Assembly (NCBI GenBank): GCA_020746105.1
Contig: CM036632.1
Location: 8,540,001 to 8,604,000, forward strand
From: Trogon surrucura
Lineage: Eukaryota; Chordata; Aves; Trogoniformes; Trogonidae
Direction of reading: 5' to 3'
Length of the DNA stretch: 64,000 nucleotides
Position 1 is the stretch's first letter; each line of letters opens with the position of its first letter. This document shows positions 40,229 through 53,939 of this stretch, piece by piece. The translations under genes were made by a program, and so were the position numbers. The notes under the pieces are model-generated. The model saw nothing but the letters and a program-made list of their open reading frames with translations, had not been told where the DNA came from and ran no database searches.

Positions 40229-43200
40229 TATTTATTTTTTTAAAAGGGGATTTTTTTTTCTTTGAAAGTGATTTAGATCCTGCTTTCACGCGATGCTAGT
40301 CCCTGCATGTGCTAAGATGGAGCTGCTTCTGCCCTCAGGAGAGCAGAGACCATGGCTACTCTATTAATAGGGATTTTTGTCTCCGTGTGAAATAAGGGCC
40401 TGTTTTCAAAAAGTATTCATGGGGGGCTGTTGCATAAGTGATTCTGAAAATCCCAATTGTTAGCCTCCTCTATAGACACCTAAATGTCTTTTAAAATTTT
40501 GCTCTAAATAAAAATTGAGTAAGACTCCCTCTGGCTCAGTATACTTTAAATAAGCTGTTCCTGGAGATTTGCATTTATATATTTTTTTTTAGATAATGTA
40601 TTGCTGCTGCAAAAATTTATCTCAGATTTTTAAACCACCTCAGCTACAAAAAGGGATAATATTAAGCAAGAGAGAGTCATGAAAATAAGAATGATAAATA
40701 CTTCCAAGCCTTATCATCAATAAAACTGTAAACTTAGCCACACCAGTTCACTTCAGGGCATCTGCTCACATTTAACTGAAGGACTGTTTTATTTTTTTCA
40801 TTGTTTAAAGCCACTCAACCACTTATCAAAAGCCAGTGCTGTTCCTTGAGCCCAACACAAAACCTTCTTGCTCAGCTCCACTGAAAAGTCCATATTTCTT
40901 TAGGAATCCTGGACCCTGTGAGAGCTGTAGAAATACAGTGGTCAGCCCAGACCTGGAGGTTTCCCAGACAGAATTCCTGAAGTTGGACCCGATCCCCAGA
41001 CATCTCCTTTGGACCATTGCTGATGTTTGTCAGAGGAAAGCAGGGGGGTATTTCCTCCCCCAAACTATCAAGAGGCTGTTTCCCACTCTGGCATTTTGTC
41101 CCCTTTAAGGAATTTCAGAGGCTGAACTTTGCATGAAATAATGCAGAGAAAGGATAGGCGTCCTTCTGCAAACAGATTTAGTACACGGATCGTCTTCTCT
41201 AGGAGCAGATGTTTCTGGAAAGGCGAGAGTAACAGTTAAAACAACATGTACCAGTATTGGCACTGGAAACATACTCATTATCTCATTAATACACATGATG
41301 CCAGCAGTCAACACCTATGAGGTCTGGTCCTCAGCTCACACTGGGCACTGTACAGAAAGAAAACCAACCATCCCTGCCTTGAAGACCTTCCACTCTATAA
41401 AATCACCGCAAAACAAGGGAAGAAAAGCTTTTCTCACACACACAACTAATACCACAAATACCTCCTCTCCTACCGGCTGGCCGGATAAGGCAAGGCAGAT
41501 GCTGTCACGATGGTGCCATAATCTCTCCCCTGCCACATACCAGCCCTGCTGCAGAAAGGGGGCACAGTCCTGCTCCCGTATCCTCACTCCAAATGTAGCC
41601 CTGGCCAAAGCCTGCGGGGCTGGCAGCCCACAGGAAAGCACACGAGAAGCAGCAAGAAGCAGCAGTTGGAAGAAGAGGTGGAGTCTGAGTTGGCATTACT
41701 GGGCTTGACAAAGTGATTCAATATAACCTCAAAACGTCTGAACCAAAGCTGAGATGTGCATCTTGACATCCTGCTGGCTACACGCAGGAGGGTGAGGTGT
41801 TCAGGTGAACTCTGTGGCAAAATGAGAAAGCCAGAGGAAAGAGAGCCCATAACACTTGTGCACATGGCAAAAAAAAAGTGTCCACTGTCTTTAGGCAAGA
41901 GGGGGCCAGATTCTGAGGAGCACTGGGTTTTTCTCCATTGGTACTAATGGCATAAACCAGTGCAGCATGTTTAAGGTCCAGCCTCAATTTATTTTCCCAG
42001 GGCAGCTTTCCTTGCAGCTTTCATCCCTAACAGACCAAAAGCTTGCCAGCCAGATCTCCAAATTAAGAGTTGTGCATATAATGGGTGTATAATTTGTCAA
42101 ATCAAAATGTCTGCACCTTCCAAATTTTTTTAATCATTGCCTGTTGTTTTGTTTTTCTTTGTTTAATTTACTTTTTTTAATAACAGCTCAATTCTGGAAC
42201 GTAAACACCATGTCAAAACAAAAGCTAGAATGCTTGAGAAAAATAATTCAGCTTCTCTAAAGCAAATGTCTCCAGTTTCCCTCCCAAAGTATTTGCTGAA
42301 TACCATCTGAATCCACAGAAAGCTTCAGATCTGCTGAAACTGCCATTGTTTGGTTTGGGGCTTTTTTTGAATAATAAAACTTAGCATTCACTGAAAGCAA
42401 CTTCCCATTAAGAGATTGGCTGTATTGTGAGATGGATTCTAAAATCAGGAGATACAAAACAACAAACATCAGACTCTTTAGTCTGCTGGACTGTGAGCCT
42501 TTCCTAGTTTCTCAGCACATCTGTGCAAGCTAATCTTTGCGGCTCTGTAGTACAGAAACTTATTTTTTCTTTTAAGTGAAAATGAGAATCTTAGGCAATT
42601 GAATGATTCCACCATTGAACATTGTGATACAATCTCAATTTGGAAGACTTGCAGTTGCAGATGTCTTTGGACTAAACCCCATCATTTCCTGAGTCCAGAT
42701 TGAACATGTAGAATTACTGTGGGGTTTCCTCAGCACAGCAGATGGTGAAGGCTCTAGGGAATCAATTCCAGGTCCCTGATTCTCCTTCCTATCCATGCTG
42801 TGTACTACATTTAATAGTCCACTATTTTGCCACTGGCAAGGAAACTACCAAGGATGTAGAGAGAGGAAACGGATTCTCTCACGCCATGTTCCCATGCATG
42901 AAACTCACCTTACACCCAGCACAGACGTGAGCAGCAGTGCATGGGCCACATTCTCATGCAGACGCTCGCTGCAGCCCTTCTTGCTGGGGTCAACCTGCAC
43001 ACAAAAACCAGACACTTGCCCTTCCCCATCCCTATGTGGCACAGACGTGGGAATCGTAGGCAACAGCCCACCTGAGATTACAGCAGGGGCTGAGAGGCCC
43101 CCACCAGATGGATGCCAAAACTGAGAAGAGCTGCAAATTCATAAAACTGTGAACTCCCTAGGGCCCAGTGCAAGGCAAATCGTCTACATTAAGTCTTTGA

Positions 43201-46200
43201 GTGCAATTACCAGTGCTAATGGTTGCAGGTACCGATTCCAAAAGAACGCTATTTAAAACTTTCAGAACTGGAGGGTTTGGGATAATACTAAAGCCAGGCA
43301 GATGATCTGTAGAAAAGAAGAAAACAAAGTTGTGATTACAACTGGGCTGTGTTCACTTGGTATTTTAAATTAGATGAATGTTATACCAGGACACACAACC
43401 TTGAGAAGGAACAATCCAGATTTTTTTTTTTTTGCAAATGCTGTTGGTGGTTGATATCCAGACATTGGTCATTAGATCTAGTTTTATTACAGCCATAAAA
43501 GAAGTGAGTCAACAGCTTAGTCACATCAGGCAAGATATGCTTCAAGCACAGCCTGAATGAAAGAATAAAGTTAAACACCGAGAGACACAAGGTAATTAAA
43601 AAAAGAACCCTAATAGTTTCTTCTCTAAACCAGCAAGAGGTAACACACAGGGCAGTCTTCAAGTAAGACTGCATGGTGTACTGTGCCAGAGCAGGATATG
43701 GATTTAAAGGAAATAAACTGGACATATCAGCACGTATATCAGGATGGCAGTTTGTAAGCTACCACTACCAACACGCCTTCTGGTTTTCAATGGCATCAGG
43801 TATCTTCATCTTGTAAAAGAAATGCAAAGAAAGATATGAAATCTGGTTCTTGTCCTACTTCAGTATAGTATCTGCTGCCTTTTGACTTCGTTTGTGCAGA
43901 TTATCTAACTGCTAAAGGCAGACACCGCCAGTATGAAGGGTGTAGGATAAATAAGAGAAACGGGTTAGCAGGCTCCGGTAACTCCAACATGCCATGTGAG
44001 TATGGAGTGACCTTTCAAGAGTGATCCAGAGGAGAGTCTGATGTATACCTTAGAGCATTATTTACTCATTTTAAATTAAACCAGTAGCTAAGCACTGCGC
44101 CTGCAGGAAGAGAAAAGAAAGATACAGTGAGCAGGATGGGAAGAGAGCAAGGAAGGAAATCTTTGCAGATAAGTCAAAAAGATTGTGTCACTGCAGGACT
44201 AGAAATAAGTCTCTCACAGACAGCATGGCAGATTTATGCCACTCTAGGCTTGACTCCAGGAAGCTGGAAGGTTGGAGTGAGCTTTTTAGAATGTCATTTT
44301 ATTTCAATGTGGGTACTCAGCTAAGACTCAACACTGAAGGAGTTTAATGACACTACATTCTCAAGGGAAACATTAAATATATGGACACAGTCACAGGTGC
44401 CCTCCTATCTGATGGCAAGAAAATGTGAATGGGATCAGTGCTTTGTGAGTAATACACTGAAGAGCACTTCTCGCAGTAGCTGGGGTAGGAGCCAGGGACC
44501 GTGCATCTACTCCTGAAGGTCTGGACATTGCCAACACTGCTGTAGGCAGCTTACAAGATCTCTGCACATCACGTTTGCGCCATGTGCAAATAACAACATT
44601 AACTTCTTCTTTGGGATCCATAGGTGAAATGGATGACATATTTGCATGTGAGAAGGCTTAACAGGAGGAAAAGTGAATATGCCACCAGAGGGCAGTGAAT
44701 GAAATGGGTTGATTTTTGTTTGTTAAGAGCCAAGTTACAAGGCTAAAAGAACTAAACTAGCTAAATTCTACACACGTGTGCTTACAGACACACTTCATGG
44801 CATGATTCACTGATGGTTTATATCAGTTTGATGCTGGAATCGCTGGTTGAGAGTAAGAGGAGCTGAAGCGCTATAAATCGCTTTAAGGAAGTGCCTGGTC
44901 AATGCCACCGTGCCAGGAACTGAACATGTGCGAGACAGTGAAACAATGACCTAGGGGAGAAACCCTCATCTAAATGCACACAAAGCCAAAAGCCTGCAGC
45001 AGAGCGAAGGTCTCCTCAGATACCCAACACATGTTATCTCAGTCATGCAGCCAGGAACCCATGAGAAGTAGTCTCAATTCTCTCAGATCCTTGGCCACGA
45101 TGACTGCAGCCACTGCTATACCTCTCCAGTCTCCCTTGCTGTGGAAGCATCCTCCATCCAAGGGAATGTCCTTCCTATGGGCTGGGAGAAGGTGGGGGCT
45201 GCTGCTGCAGCTCTTATGTGTTACTCTGCTTTGTCCTCAGAGTGCAATTACCCAAAACACAGAGTCATAAGGCACAATTTACAATCCCTGCAGCTTTTTG
45301 GCATTCCAGTGTATTGGCTTACAGATAGAATTTGTAGTAGGATTCAGCAGATAGACAGAGCACTCTAATTACACATTTACATTAAGTGGAAGGTTTAAAA
45401 GCTAATAGGACATTATTAGAATAATGATCCCTAGATGTTCTTCCAGCTGAACATCTGCCATTACTAATTAAAAAGAAGTTAAAGTCAACCTGTTTAAATA
45501 GAAATCAATATTTACAGAAACTAGATACCACCCTAATGCTGGACATGGTGCCAACCTACAAGAACCTTCCCACATGCCATACCAAATCAAGGATTTCAAG
45601 AAGCACATTGGTTATAAATCGATGCCTGTGCAAGAACTGCCTCTGTAAAACCGAGTCAGGAATTTGACTCAGGTAAAGCTTGTTTGCCTCTTTCATTAGT
45701 CAGCTGCCCAGCAGTTTTAAATGATTGCCACATAAAACAATATGTTACCCACTTTCTGAGATCAGGGTGTCATTTTTTTCCAAAAGCAGGTTAGAAATTA
45801 CATTTCAAGTGGCAGATGAAAATAAGTTTCTTGCAGCCTCTGTCTCCTCTGTCTGCATCCCTGATTGCTATTGAACACAGTGTCCGTTTGTGGAAGTGCA
45901 CAGAATCTGCATCAATCTAACTGCATGGGAATGCAAGAGTAAATCCTGGAAGTGAAGGCATACAGTTACAGAGTGAAATAATTCAGCAAAAAAATTACAA
46001 TAGCAAATAGCTTTGAAATCCATTAGCTACCTCAAACTGAAAAACAAATGTTTATTTCATCGGCCATTGTACAACTATCACAAAATTGGACAAACCCTTG
46101 AAAATGAGGGAGCTGTCTGATCGAACGCCTATTTTAAGATCTACCATCAGGAATCAGGATTGTGCAAGAGAAGTAAAGTTCATAAATACGTGTGTTCATT

Positions 46201-47532
46201 CAAAGACTAAAAGGAAAGTATCCAGCCTATAGCTGCAGGTAACTCACAGCTAGCACAGTACTTCAGCAATGCTTGCATGCACCCACGGGAACTGAACAAA
46301 ATTAACAGGGGAGTCACCTGCACCATCTGGCCCAGGAGCAATGGCCAGTACAAAGAGAGGAAAACGAAAGGGGTGCAGTCCTCCTGATGGCATGCCTCTC
46401 CACTCTCACATAAACCCAAAACTACTTAAACATACTAAAACCAGGTCCAACTCTGGAATTTAATTCTCCCATTGATCTGGAAAAGCCCTTGCACATCAAC
46501 CGTCAGGAGCGGGTGCACAACTATTAACTTCAGGCCTCATGCTGGACATGCTGACCACTGGCAGCTTCCACTGACTCCAGGTGAAGATCAGTGGCCCCTT
46601 TGGAAAATACCATTCTGTTTGGGACATATCTGGAAGAAAAGCTCTGTGGTCTAGTAAGTGCTCTAGTGTTCCCAGGCCAACAGCAGTGGAAGAGAAGAGT
46701 CAATGGCAGAAGAGCTTCTGCTTTTATAGCAGTGCCCAAGTTGGACTTCAGGGGCCAATAGCAAGCACTGTGTGACCTTGCATTTGTGATTTCCATAGAC
46801 TGTATTATTAGAGGTTTCAGTTTGGTGTATGTTTTTGCAGTGTGGGAGCAATAAAGAGCAAAGGCAAGAAATAAAGAGCCTCCGGGTGCTGACATAAAAT
46901 TAAATCCTGACTTCTCTTTCAAGTTCAAGGTAGGAAAATCACAGCCATACGTCTTTGTCAAAAGTGTGCCCAAGCACTAATATCATCAAGGATAGAAACT
47001 TTTGCCATGTAATCTTACCACACTCTGTATATCATCCAGAGCCTTTGTGGACTTAGGTGTAAAATAAACTACTAACCTTCTTTAAAACATGCCAGCAAGC
47101 AGGACTTGGCCCCATGTAAGTAACTTTAGACTACCGCTGCCTGATCCACAGGGAGACCAAAGCTCCCTTCAGGGCAATATCTGATTAGAGGAGAAACAGT
47201 TGTTGGCCTCTAGGAAACTGCAAATCATTTTTTGTTCAAACCCACGGGGATTTTTGCAAGGCCTGCTGAGCTAATTTAAACAAGGAAAAACATCTGAGAA
47301 CCCTGCAATAATATTCTCTGCAGCTTTCTAAAAGCCAAATCCTGCTCATCTTACCCAGTGAAGCAATCTTACCGAAGTTAATGAAACTGGTCCCCACCTA
47401 GAAGACAGGTTCACTGCAGCTCTGTCGCGGCACACACAACTGCCCGACTGGCTCTGCTGAGTTGAACTGCAGCAGTTTGCTGTTACATCCCTCTCTCCCT
47501 GCTAATACTTTTCAGTTTTCCCAATTTTCAGT

Positions 47533-47577
47533 TTTCTCTTTCTTTCTCTCTTTCTCCCTCCTTCTTTCTTTCCTCTT
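47533..47577 (+). repeat. Polypyrimidine tract (CTTT/CTCC)
   Basis: About 45 bases are purely C and T on the + strand and end at CAG. It is a simple repeat; it also has the form of a strong 3' splice-site tract, but no exon is recognised after it. Confidence 0.8.
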
Positions 47578-47917
47578 CAGTGATGGGTTCCAACATCTTT
47601 TCCTTTTAAGCAGAGCTAGGTGAGCTACAGACTAAACAAGGATATCAGAGCGCTGCACCTGCCTGTAAAATGACATGAATTTAATCAAACCCCTTTCTAG
47701 GCTCGGGGCTCAGACACACGACCGATCTTGTTGGCCTTCCCCTAGGCAACTGCTTGTTGTGCCTCTAGCATAGGCTTGGACATATGTTTGATATCACCAG
47801 CGAGAGACTAAGTGGAGATGTAGGGAGACTGCAGTATTTGAGTTCTGATTACGTAGAGCTTCCTTCTTTTTGTGCTCTCATTGGCCGTATGGATTACAGT
47901 AAAGCTGTGGCTAACCT

Positions 47918-48000
47918 GAGCCAGATCCTGCTTATGCTCACTTATGCCAAGGCAAATCAAGAGAAATCATGGTGCACTCAGTGGAACTACATGAGAGTAA
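47918..48000. repeat. Old amniote repeat fragment
   Basis: GAGCCAGATCCTGCTTATGC, then CACTTATGCCAAGGCAAATCA and CAGTGGAACTACATGAGAGT follow in order an old dispersed repeat typified by 'CCAGATCCTGCTCTCACTTACACCAGTGTAAATCAGGAGTAAC'-like segments. Family name not certain. Confidence 0.6.
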
Positions 48001-48540
48001 GACATTAACATTTTTAACGGCACTACTTTTTGAGTAAGCACAAACTCTTTTTGTCTAGAACAATAGCAACAACAAAGACGACAATCCCAAAGCAGGAAAA
48101 TATGTGTCCACTGACAGACAAATTACTCTTGCTGAAAATTCAAAAAAAGATTTTTTACATCAAGGAAGTAAAGCCAGATGAACAGTGGTTTTTATGGCCA
48201 CTTAAAACATCCACCTGCAGGAAGGTATTTTTGCTGTGTCTGTTAAGTATGGTACCTAAAAATACCCACAATACCTAGAAATTGAGAAAAAAAAATAGTC
48301 TTTTGCTTCTGATATATTTTGTAATCATTACATCTAATTCAAAGTGTATCAGACAAGGAAAGAGGAGTTCAGGGAAGCCAGAACCTTTACCCCAGTTAAT
48401 TAATAGAGGAGATAACATGTGAAAGGCTTATGTAAAATGAGAAAGTAATCTTATTCCACTCAGGCTGGCTGCTCATTTGGTAGACAGGCAGAAGTTAACA
48501 AGTGGCCTTGCAATCTCCTTAATTGGCCACAAGATCAGAG

Positions 48541-48840
48541 TCTGCATCAGCCTTTCGTCCACGGAGCCGCACTCTTTTGTGCCTTCGGTACCCTCCCCAT
48601 GGAAAATGAAGGTGTTGCTGCAAGACCTTCCTTCCATTCCACCAGGCTGTCAGAAACAAGCCGCGTGCAAGCGGGTGGAAAAGCTGCCTTGAGTGCCCAG
48701 GCTCCGGCAGCTGCAGGGGTTGCTGCCGTGCGTGCCCGTGACAAGCACGTCGGTGGCAGAGCCACGACTCCACACAAGACACTCTCTGTAGGCGCCTCGT
48801 CACCAGCCAGGGACGGCCGCTCCGTGCAGAAGCCGTTCCC
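48541..48840. promoter_or_regulatory. Isolated small CpG-island-like patch
   Basis: I count 20 CpG dinucleotides in these 300 bases, with high GC, inside otherwise AT-rich, CpG-poor sequence. By rough hand estimate, observed/expected CpG is near 0.8. Chance frames of 94-111 codons occur on both strands and match nothing I know. It could be a promoter of an unannotated non-coding transcript, a distal regulatory element for GPR139 about 6 kb downstream, or a chance patch. Confidence 0.4.
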
Positions 48841-49542
48841 AGCTCTCATGAAGAGGTGCATTGATTTTGCTGGCACTCCAGTAATGCAAAGACATCAGCA
48901 AGCAAATACGGGGAAGTATTATGTGTTTTCTTAAAGTGAAGAAAAGCTCCAAATTAAAAGTAACGTAGCTTTATCTCGAGAGATGCAGGGAGGATTTAAC
49001 TAAACCAGCCAAGCATGGCATTTGCACGGGAAACCCTAAACTACAGAACAAAGTAGGAATTTTGTGACTTGATCCTGAGATGAGTTCTAATGAGGTTTAG
49101 CATGACAAACATGAATGCTTTGTTATGTTGCACTAATAATATTTTTCTATAATTAGTACAAATAATTGGTATAGTAACTTTAAAATAAGATACAATCTAA
49201 TCTGTTTTCACCCTTTTCCTTGGCATTCACAGACTGGACTTGATTTCTGCTGAGTAAAGGAGTAAGAAAATTTCACCTTCATTTTGCCAGCATTCCACTG
49301 CGAGGGCTGTGTGCACCCTACCTTTTCTACAGTTAAACCACATGGAATTTCCAGCCCAAGCAAAAAGATGAATATTCAATTAATTTATTATTCAACTTTT
49401 TAAAATCTCAGTAGAGAAAATGCAGAGATTCCCTGTGACATGAATCTCATGTGCTTTCTTTTCACCTTGGGGAGAGGATAAATTAGCCTGCATCTTTAGA
49501 AGTATTTGTCAAGTAGTTACATTTTAATCCTAATTTATTTAT

Positions 49543-49620
49543 GCCTGAATCCAGCAAAGCACTTAAGCATATGGTTATGCTAAACATATGAATTAGCCCA
49601 TTAACTCTAAAGTTAAGCAT
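49543..49620. repeat. Old palindromic amniote repeat fragment
   Basis: AATCCAGCAAAGCACTTAAG opens this segment and a TAAAGTTAAGCAT block closes it, with AGCCCATTAACTC between. This is the arrangement of a common sauropsid palindromic repeat, probably MITE-like. Confidence 0.6.
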
Positions 49621-51817
49621 CATACAAGCACATCATACAAGCTCTGATGGATTCTCTTCACTCGCTTATCTTCCAGAAAGGGTTTAATTTCTATTGTGAG
49701 TGGTGGATTAATTTTATTTGAAACACCTCCAATATGCTGACTGTTGTGAAAACTGTACAAATTTGTCATAACCACTGCAAAATGGACAGGTCAAATGAGT
49801 TTATCTCAAAGCACACTTCTGCTACGTGTTTTCAATGTAACCTGAAAAGAGTACTATGGAAAATCATGTGTATCACCTATCAATTAAAGGCAAACAAAAC
49901 ACAGTTAACCTCCTTTGTTTTGTAACACTTCTTTAAAACAACAGATGCTAGGTTAAATCTCATGTTCAGGCATTTATCACATCTGTTTTCTGTTCCCTTG
50001 GAAAGTATACTCACAATAGTACTCAAATGAATTACAATGAGATTTGTCAGTTGAAACCTGAAAGGGAGATGAGGGAATAAACATTTCATTTTAGGAGGCA
50101 AAAAACAGGTGTTTAAAAGCTTTAAGCAAGTTTTCCGATGGTTCAAATAGGGAAAGCTCCATTATAGCCGTTATTTAAGACCTGTCGTAACCTTCGTGAG
50201 GTCTCCAAGGAGATATGAGGCTAAAGGAAGCAGAGATGAAAAGTCCACAGGGGTGTGGAGCCTGAGGCTGCAGGCTATGAACCTGCAGCACGAGCTGGAG
50301 GAGCCGTGACGCATCGACATTCTGGCCCCACAGCCTTCCCCAGCAGTCACTGCTCGCACCTGAAAAACTTCTCACCTTCGCCATTCTGTTGTAAAACTGG
50401 AGCCTGCCTATTCAGAAGCACAGAGGAGGCTCCAATAAAGAACTTTCATAATGACATTTTTCTCCCAACAGCTTTTATGAGAACAGAGAAAGGTCTCCCT
50501 CCCCTTGCAATCCTGGAGAGACCTGCAGAACTGTGTTGACAAAGACAGTCCTTTAACTCAGGAGGAGTAGAATTTCACTCAATTATTCTGCAGGCTAGCA
50601 GTAAGGAAAGATAAAAATATTGCTTTGAAGAGAAGGGTTTCATTGCACCAAAATTATATACAAGCATCTAATGAAGTATAATCTAAGACTTGTCATTCTT
50701 ACAGGCATCATTTTCTCTGCAGCAGCTCTGAGATGAATACCTCCAGCTCTGCTACAGAGGTAAGACAACCTTTATCAAGCGATAAACCAGTTCTCCTGCC
50801 TATGGCCTTTGCCCCTGGCAACTGTTAACTCCAGTTTTTTGGCCAAATGGTATCTCTCCTTTGAGAGAAAAGATACCTCCACCTTTCACGCTGCCTCTCC
50901 CAAACCCTCATACACACCTCATGCATCAGTCTTCCAGTTTCACCTTTCCTATCTTCCAGGCACTCATGCCAGTGTTTCAACAGCATGACATGCAGTTCTT
51001 CCAGACTCCTTAAGCCAATAACACTTTTCTCTTCAAATCACCATTGCTCTGCTCCACGACTAACATGGCACTCAACCCTCCTGCTCCCAGGATCACTGCC
51101 TAGCAGCATATATATAGCTCAGTTTCTCTGAAAAGCAGAAAGATAACCAAGTTCAAGTGGCTCTGGAATTTTAAAAGTAAAGCATATCCACCTCTTATGT
51201 AGCACATCATACGAAGAATAAACTGCTCTTTGGAAAAGAATAAATGTCATTCATTGTCTGAGCATGTGGCTGTTTATGAGACGAGATTGAGAAACCTTCC
51301 TCGCTGAAGCTCCAGGGGCATTCTGCCTTCACTGGTAATTCAGGAGCAGAGCAGCGCTCTTCTCACTGTGGGCCTGATGTTACACGTAAATGTCATCCCT
51401 TTAGAAGATGCCTAGAAAATAGCAAGAAGTTTAAAAATAAACAGCTTTAAGTAGAAGCAAGCATTGTCATTTGTTTTGAATTGGCTTTACGGATTTTTAT
51501 GTCCAAGGTTCTGCTACTGTACAATTCAGAGAGCGGAATAACCACTTCATTTAGGCCAAAAACTCATCTGAAGCTGTTTAAAGGACAAAACCCTCTCAAA
51601 ACATCTTCTGCAGACTGAACACGAGAACAATCTTCACGTTTACTTTGGGTCTTTCATTCTGATATATTACCAAGCATTTCACTAATTTGACTTCACTGAA
51701 GCAAATCAGACCTAGAAACTTTGTCCGCTCTGTGTTAGCAGCTCTTGGGGCAGTGAGGCAGAAAAGTTCCTCAACAAGCTTTAATCAAACTAACTGAGGT
51801 ACCAGGAGCAGATTAGA

Positions 51818-52206
51818 AGGAGAGGCTGAGGGCGCTGGGGTTGTTTAGCCCAGAGAAGACTGGGGGGGGGCCTTATCACTCTCTACAGCTCCCTGAAGGG
51901 AGGGTGTAGTCAGATGGGGGTCGGGCTCTTCTCCCAGGCAGCTAGTGACAGGACGAGAGGGCACGGCCTGAAACTGCATCAGGTTGGACCTCAGGAAGCC
52001 CTTCCTCACCGAGAGGGTGATCAGGCATTGGGATGCACTGCCCAGGGAAGGGGTGGAGTCACTGTCCCTGGAGGTGTTTAAAGAAAGACTGGATGTGGCA
52101 CTTGGTGCCGTGGTCTGGCTAATGTGCTGGTGTTGGGTCATAGGCTGATAGGCATTGATGATCTCAGAGGTCTTTTCCAGCCTAATAATTCTGTGATTCG
52201 GTGATT
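51818..52206 (+). mobile_element. CR1 LINE 3' fragment (different, older subfamily)
   Basis: The plus strand reads through the CR1 3' coding end (including a GGTGGAGTCACTGTCCCTGG stretch corresponding to the conserved end of ORF2), then the 3' untranslated tail with TCTCAGAGGTCTTTTCCAGCC, and closes with degenerate octamers ATTCTGTG-ATTCGGTG-ATT at 52,188-52,206. It differs clearly from the other two copies and its frame is broken, so it is an older, independent insertion in the opposite orientation. Confidence 0.92.
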
Positions 52207-53939
52207 AATTTTCTCTGGCCTCTCCATTTGCCTGGCAGGCCAGCAGAAGTATAAGTGAACGTGACCAGATTTTCCAGTTTTCCCCCTGGCATAACAGGAA
52301 TGCACCAGATGCAGCGGAGCCACGTGCAGCTGTGAGGCTCCACTGAGAGTTCCAGGTGGAAAGATGGGAAAGGATTCTTTCTCTTATGACCAAAAGCTCT
52401 CCTCAGCACATGAGCAGCTACCTGAACTGTGCCCTGGAGACAACTCTAAAGCCGAGGAAACGAACGCTACTATTATAGAAAGCTCTCTAGGGAAGTCCTA
52501 TTGCTCAGGATGTTTAAAACTAGGCCAGACAGAACAGCGGCAGCAGCACAACAGAAAATGGATGGCAGAGGCTCTTCCATAGCCTCCAGGTTCTGCTGGA
52601 TTTCACTGTTGTTAATCAGGAAGCTGAGAGACCCAAGGTGCTGCAAGCTGGATGCAAGGCTTTTTAACCGTTGCTCGCCAAGCTACTGTTCCACTGCCAT
52701 CTCCTTCTTTTGCGTGTTGCTTTACAGATAAACTTCACTTAGCTCTGAAACAGAAAGTCATGTTTTCAGCCCTGCTAATGCACTTATTCCACCCAAGAAA
52801 AAGTTTCAGGAATCATCACTTCTCTTTCAGGATGCAAGCTCTTTCCCCATCAGATCTCTTGCAGGAACATGAGAAGAAATTACACTTTTTGAAATAACAA
52901 GAAAAAAACCCTGTAGGTTAAATGTCTAGAAAAAAGCAGGCAGGGCTGAACTCACAAGGCTGTGTACAATCACATGTGCCCCACTGCTTTACACAGTTCT
53001 GTTAGTTATTTGAATGAACAGTTTCAAAAGATTTCTTTTTAAAAGGAACAAATCTACTCAACGGCTGTACTATCAGACTCTAACCGTCTTTAAGGCCACA
53101 TTCACAAAAACTTCATTTGAAAAAGCAAAGAAAAAAAGTATGTTTCTTCCAGCGTGTTTAACCTGAGAAGCTTGACAGCAGTTTCAGTACAGTTCAAAAA
53201 GACCTCTTTTAGCAAACATTTAAGCGTGTGAATAATCTCATTGAGTCTCTCAGCAAAGGAACCTACTCAAGTCCTCACAAGACCAGAGCCTTGCTTGCTC
53301 CTTGTTGTGTTTCCAAACAGAAGCTAAACTACTTCCAAACGGGATCATGGAAACCCAAAGATAGGCATCCTTGCTTAGTCACCTGATGGTCTGGTACAGC
53401 ACTTGCTCTAATGGTGCCTTCCCACACTTTCTATGCTGCATCAGTCACACTAAACAACTGAGTGTTCTCGGAGAGCAAGGACCACATCTTCATTTAGTTT
53501 TGTAACCCATTCGCTCTCTTTCATGTATATTCCAACAGACATGCCTCAATGACCAACCTCATGCGTACTGCACATGTACATCCCCCTTGTCCTGCTCTAG
53601 CAGCCACAGAAATCCAGGGGATTCTTCCCACGCAGAGTGCTGGGCTGTAGGGCTCAACCCCACACACTTTGGGTGAAGAAAAGTCTTGTTTACTGCCCAG
53701 TAGAAGTGCACTACAATCAAACATCTATTTTATCACTAAACTGTGACCTCCTGAACACATCCATGTGGAGTCATCTGTCCAGCCCACTGATCAGTAGCAC
53801 AGAGCAGAGGGCTCCTCCACCCTAAGGCAACAAGCACAACTCTAAATCCTTATCTGTTACACCTGAGACTATGCACTGAAGTACACAAGCATTAAGGAAT
53901 GGGCGGAGAAGATTTCAGAAATCCCGATTTCCCTTCCCT
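52207..53939. other. Upstream flank of GPR139, no gene recognised
   Basis: Unique-looking sequence between the plus-strand CR1 and the CpG island. It is a natural place for proximal control elements, but none can be named from sequence alone. Confidence 0.5.

Larger units (their letters stand above)
40229..51817. other. Intergenic, no gene recognised
   Basis: Contains the listed old repeats, polypyrimidine tract and CpG patch. The longest frame is 147 codons on the minus strand at 46,530-46,973, with no recognisable domain or splice-site support. Confidence 0.6.

Noticed and set aside
46530-46973. 147-codon open frame on the minus strand
   Set aside because: No similarity I recognise and normal chance length for a 64-kb window.
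48599-48934. 111-codon frame with ATG inside the isolated CpG patch
   Set aside because: An overlapping opposite-strand frame of similar length shows this is composition-driven; the patch is kept as a possible regulatory site only.
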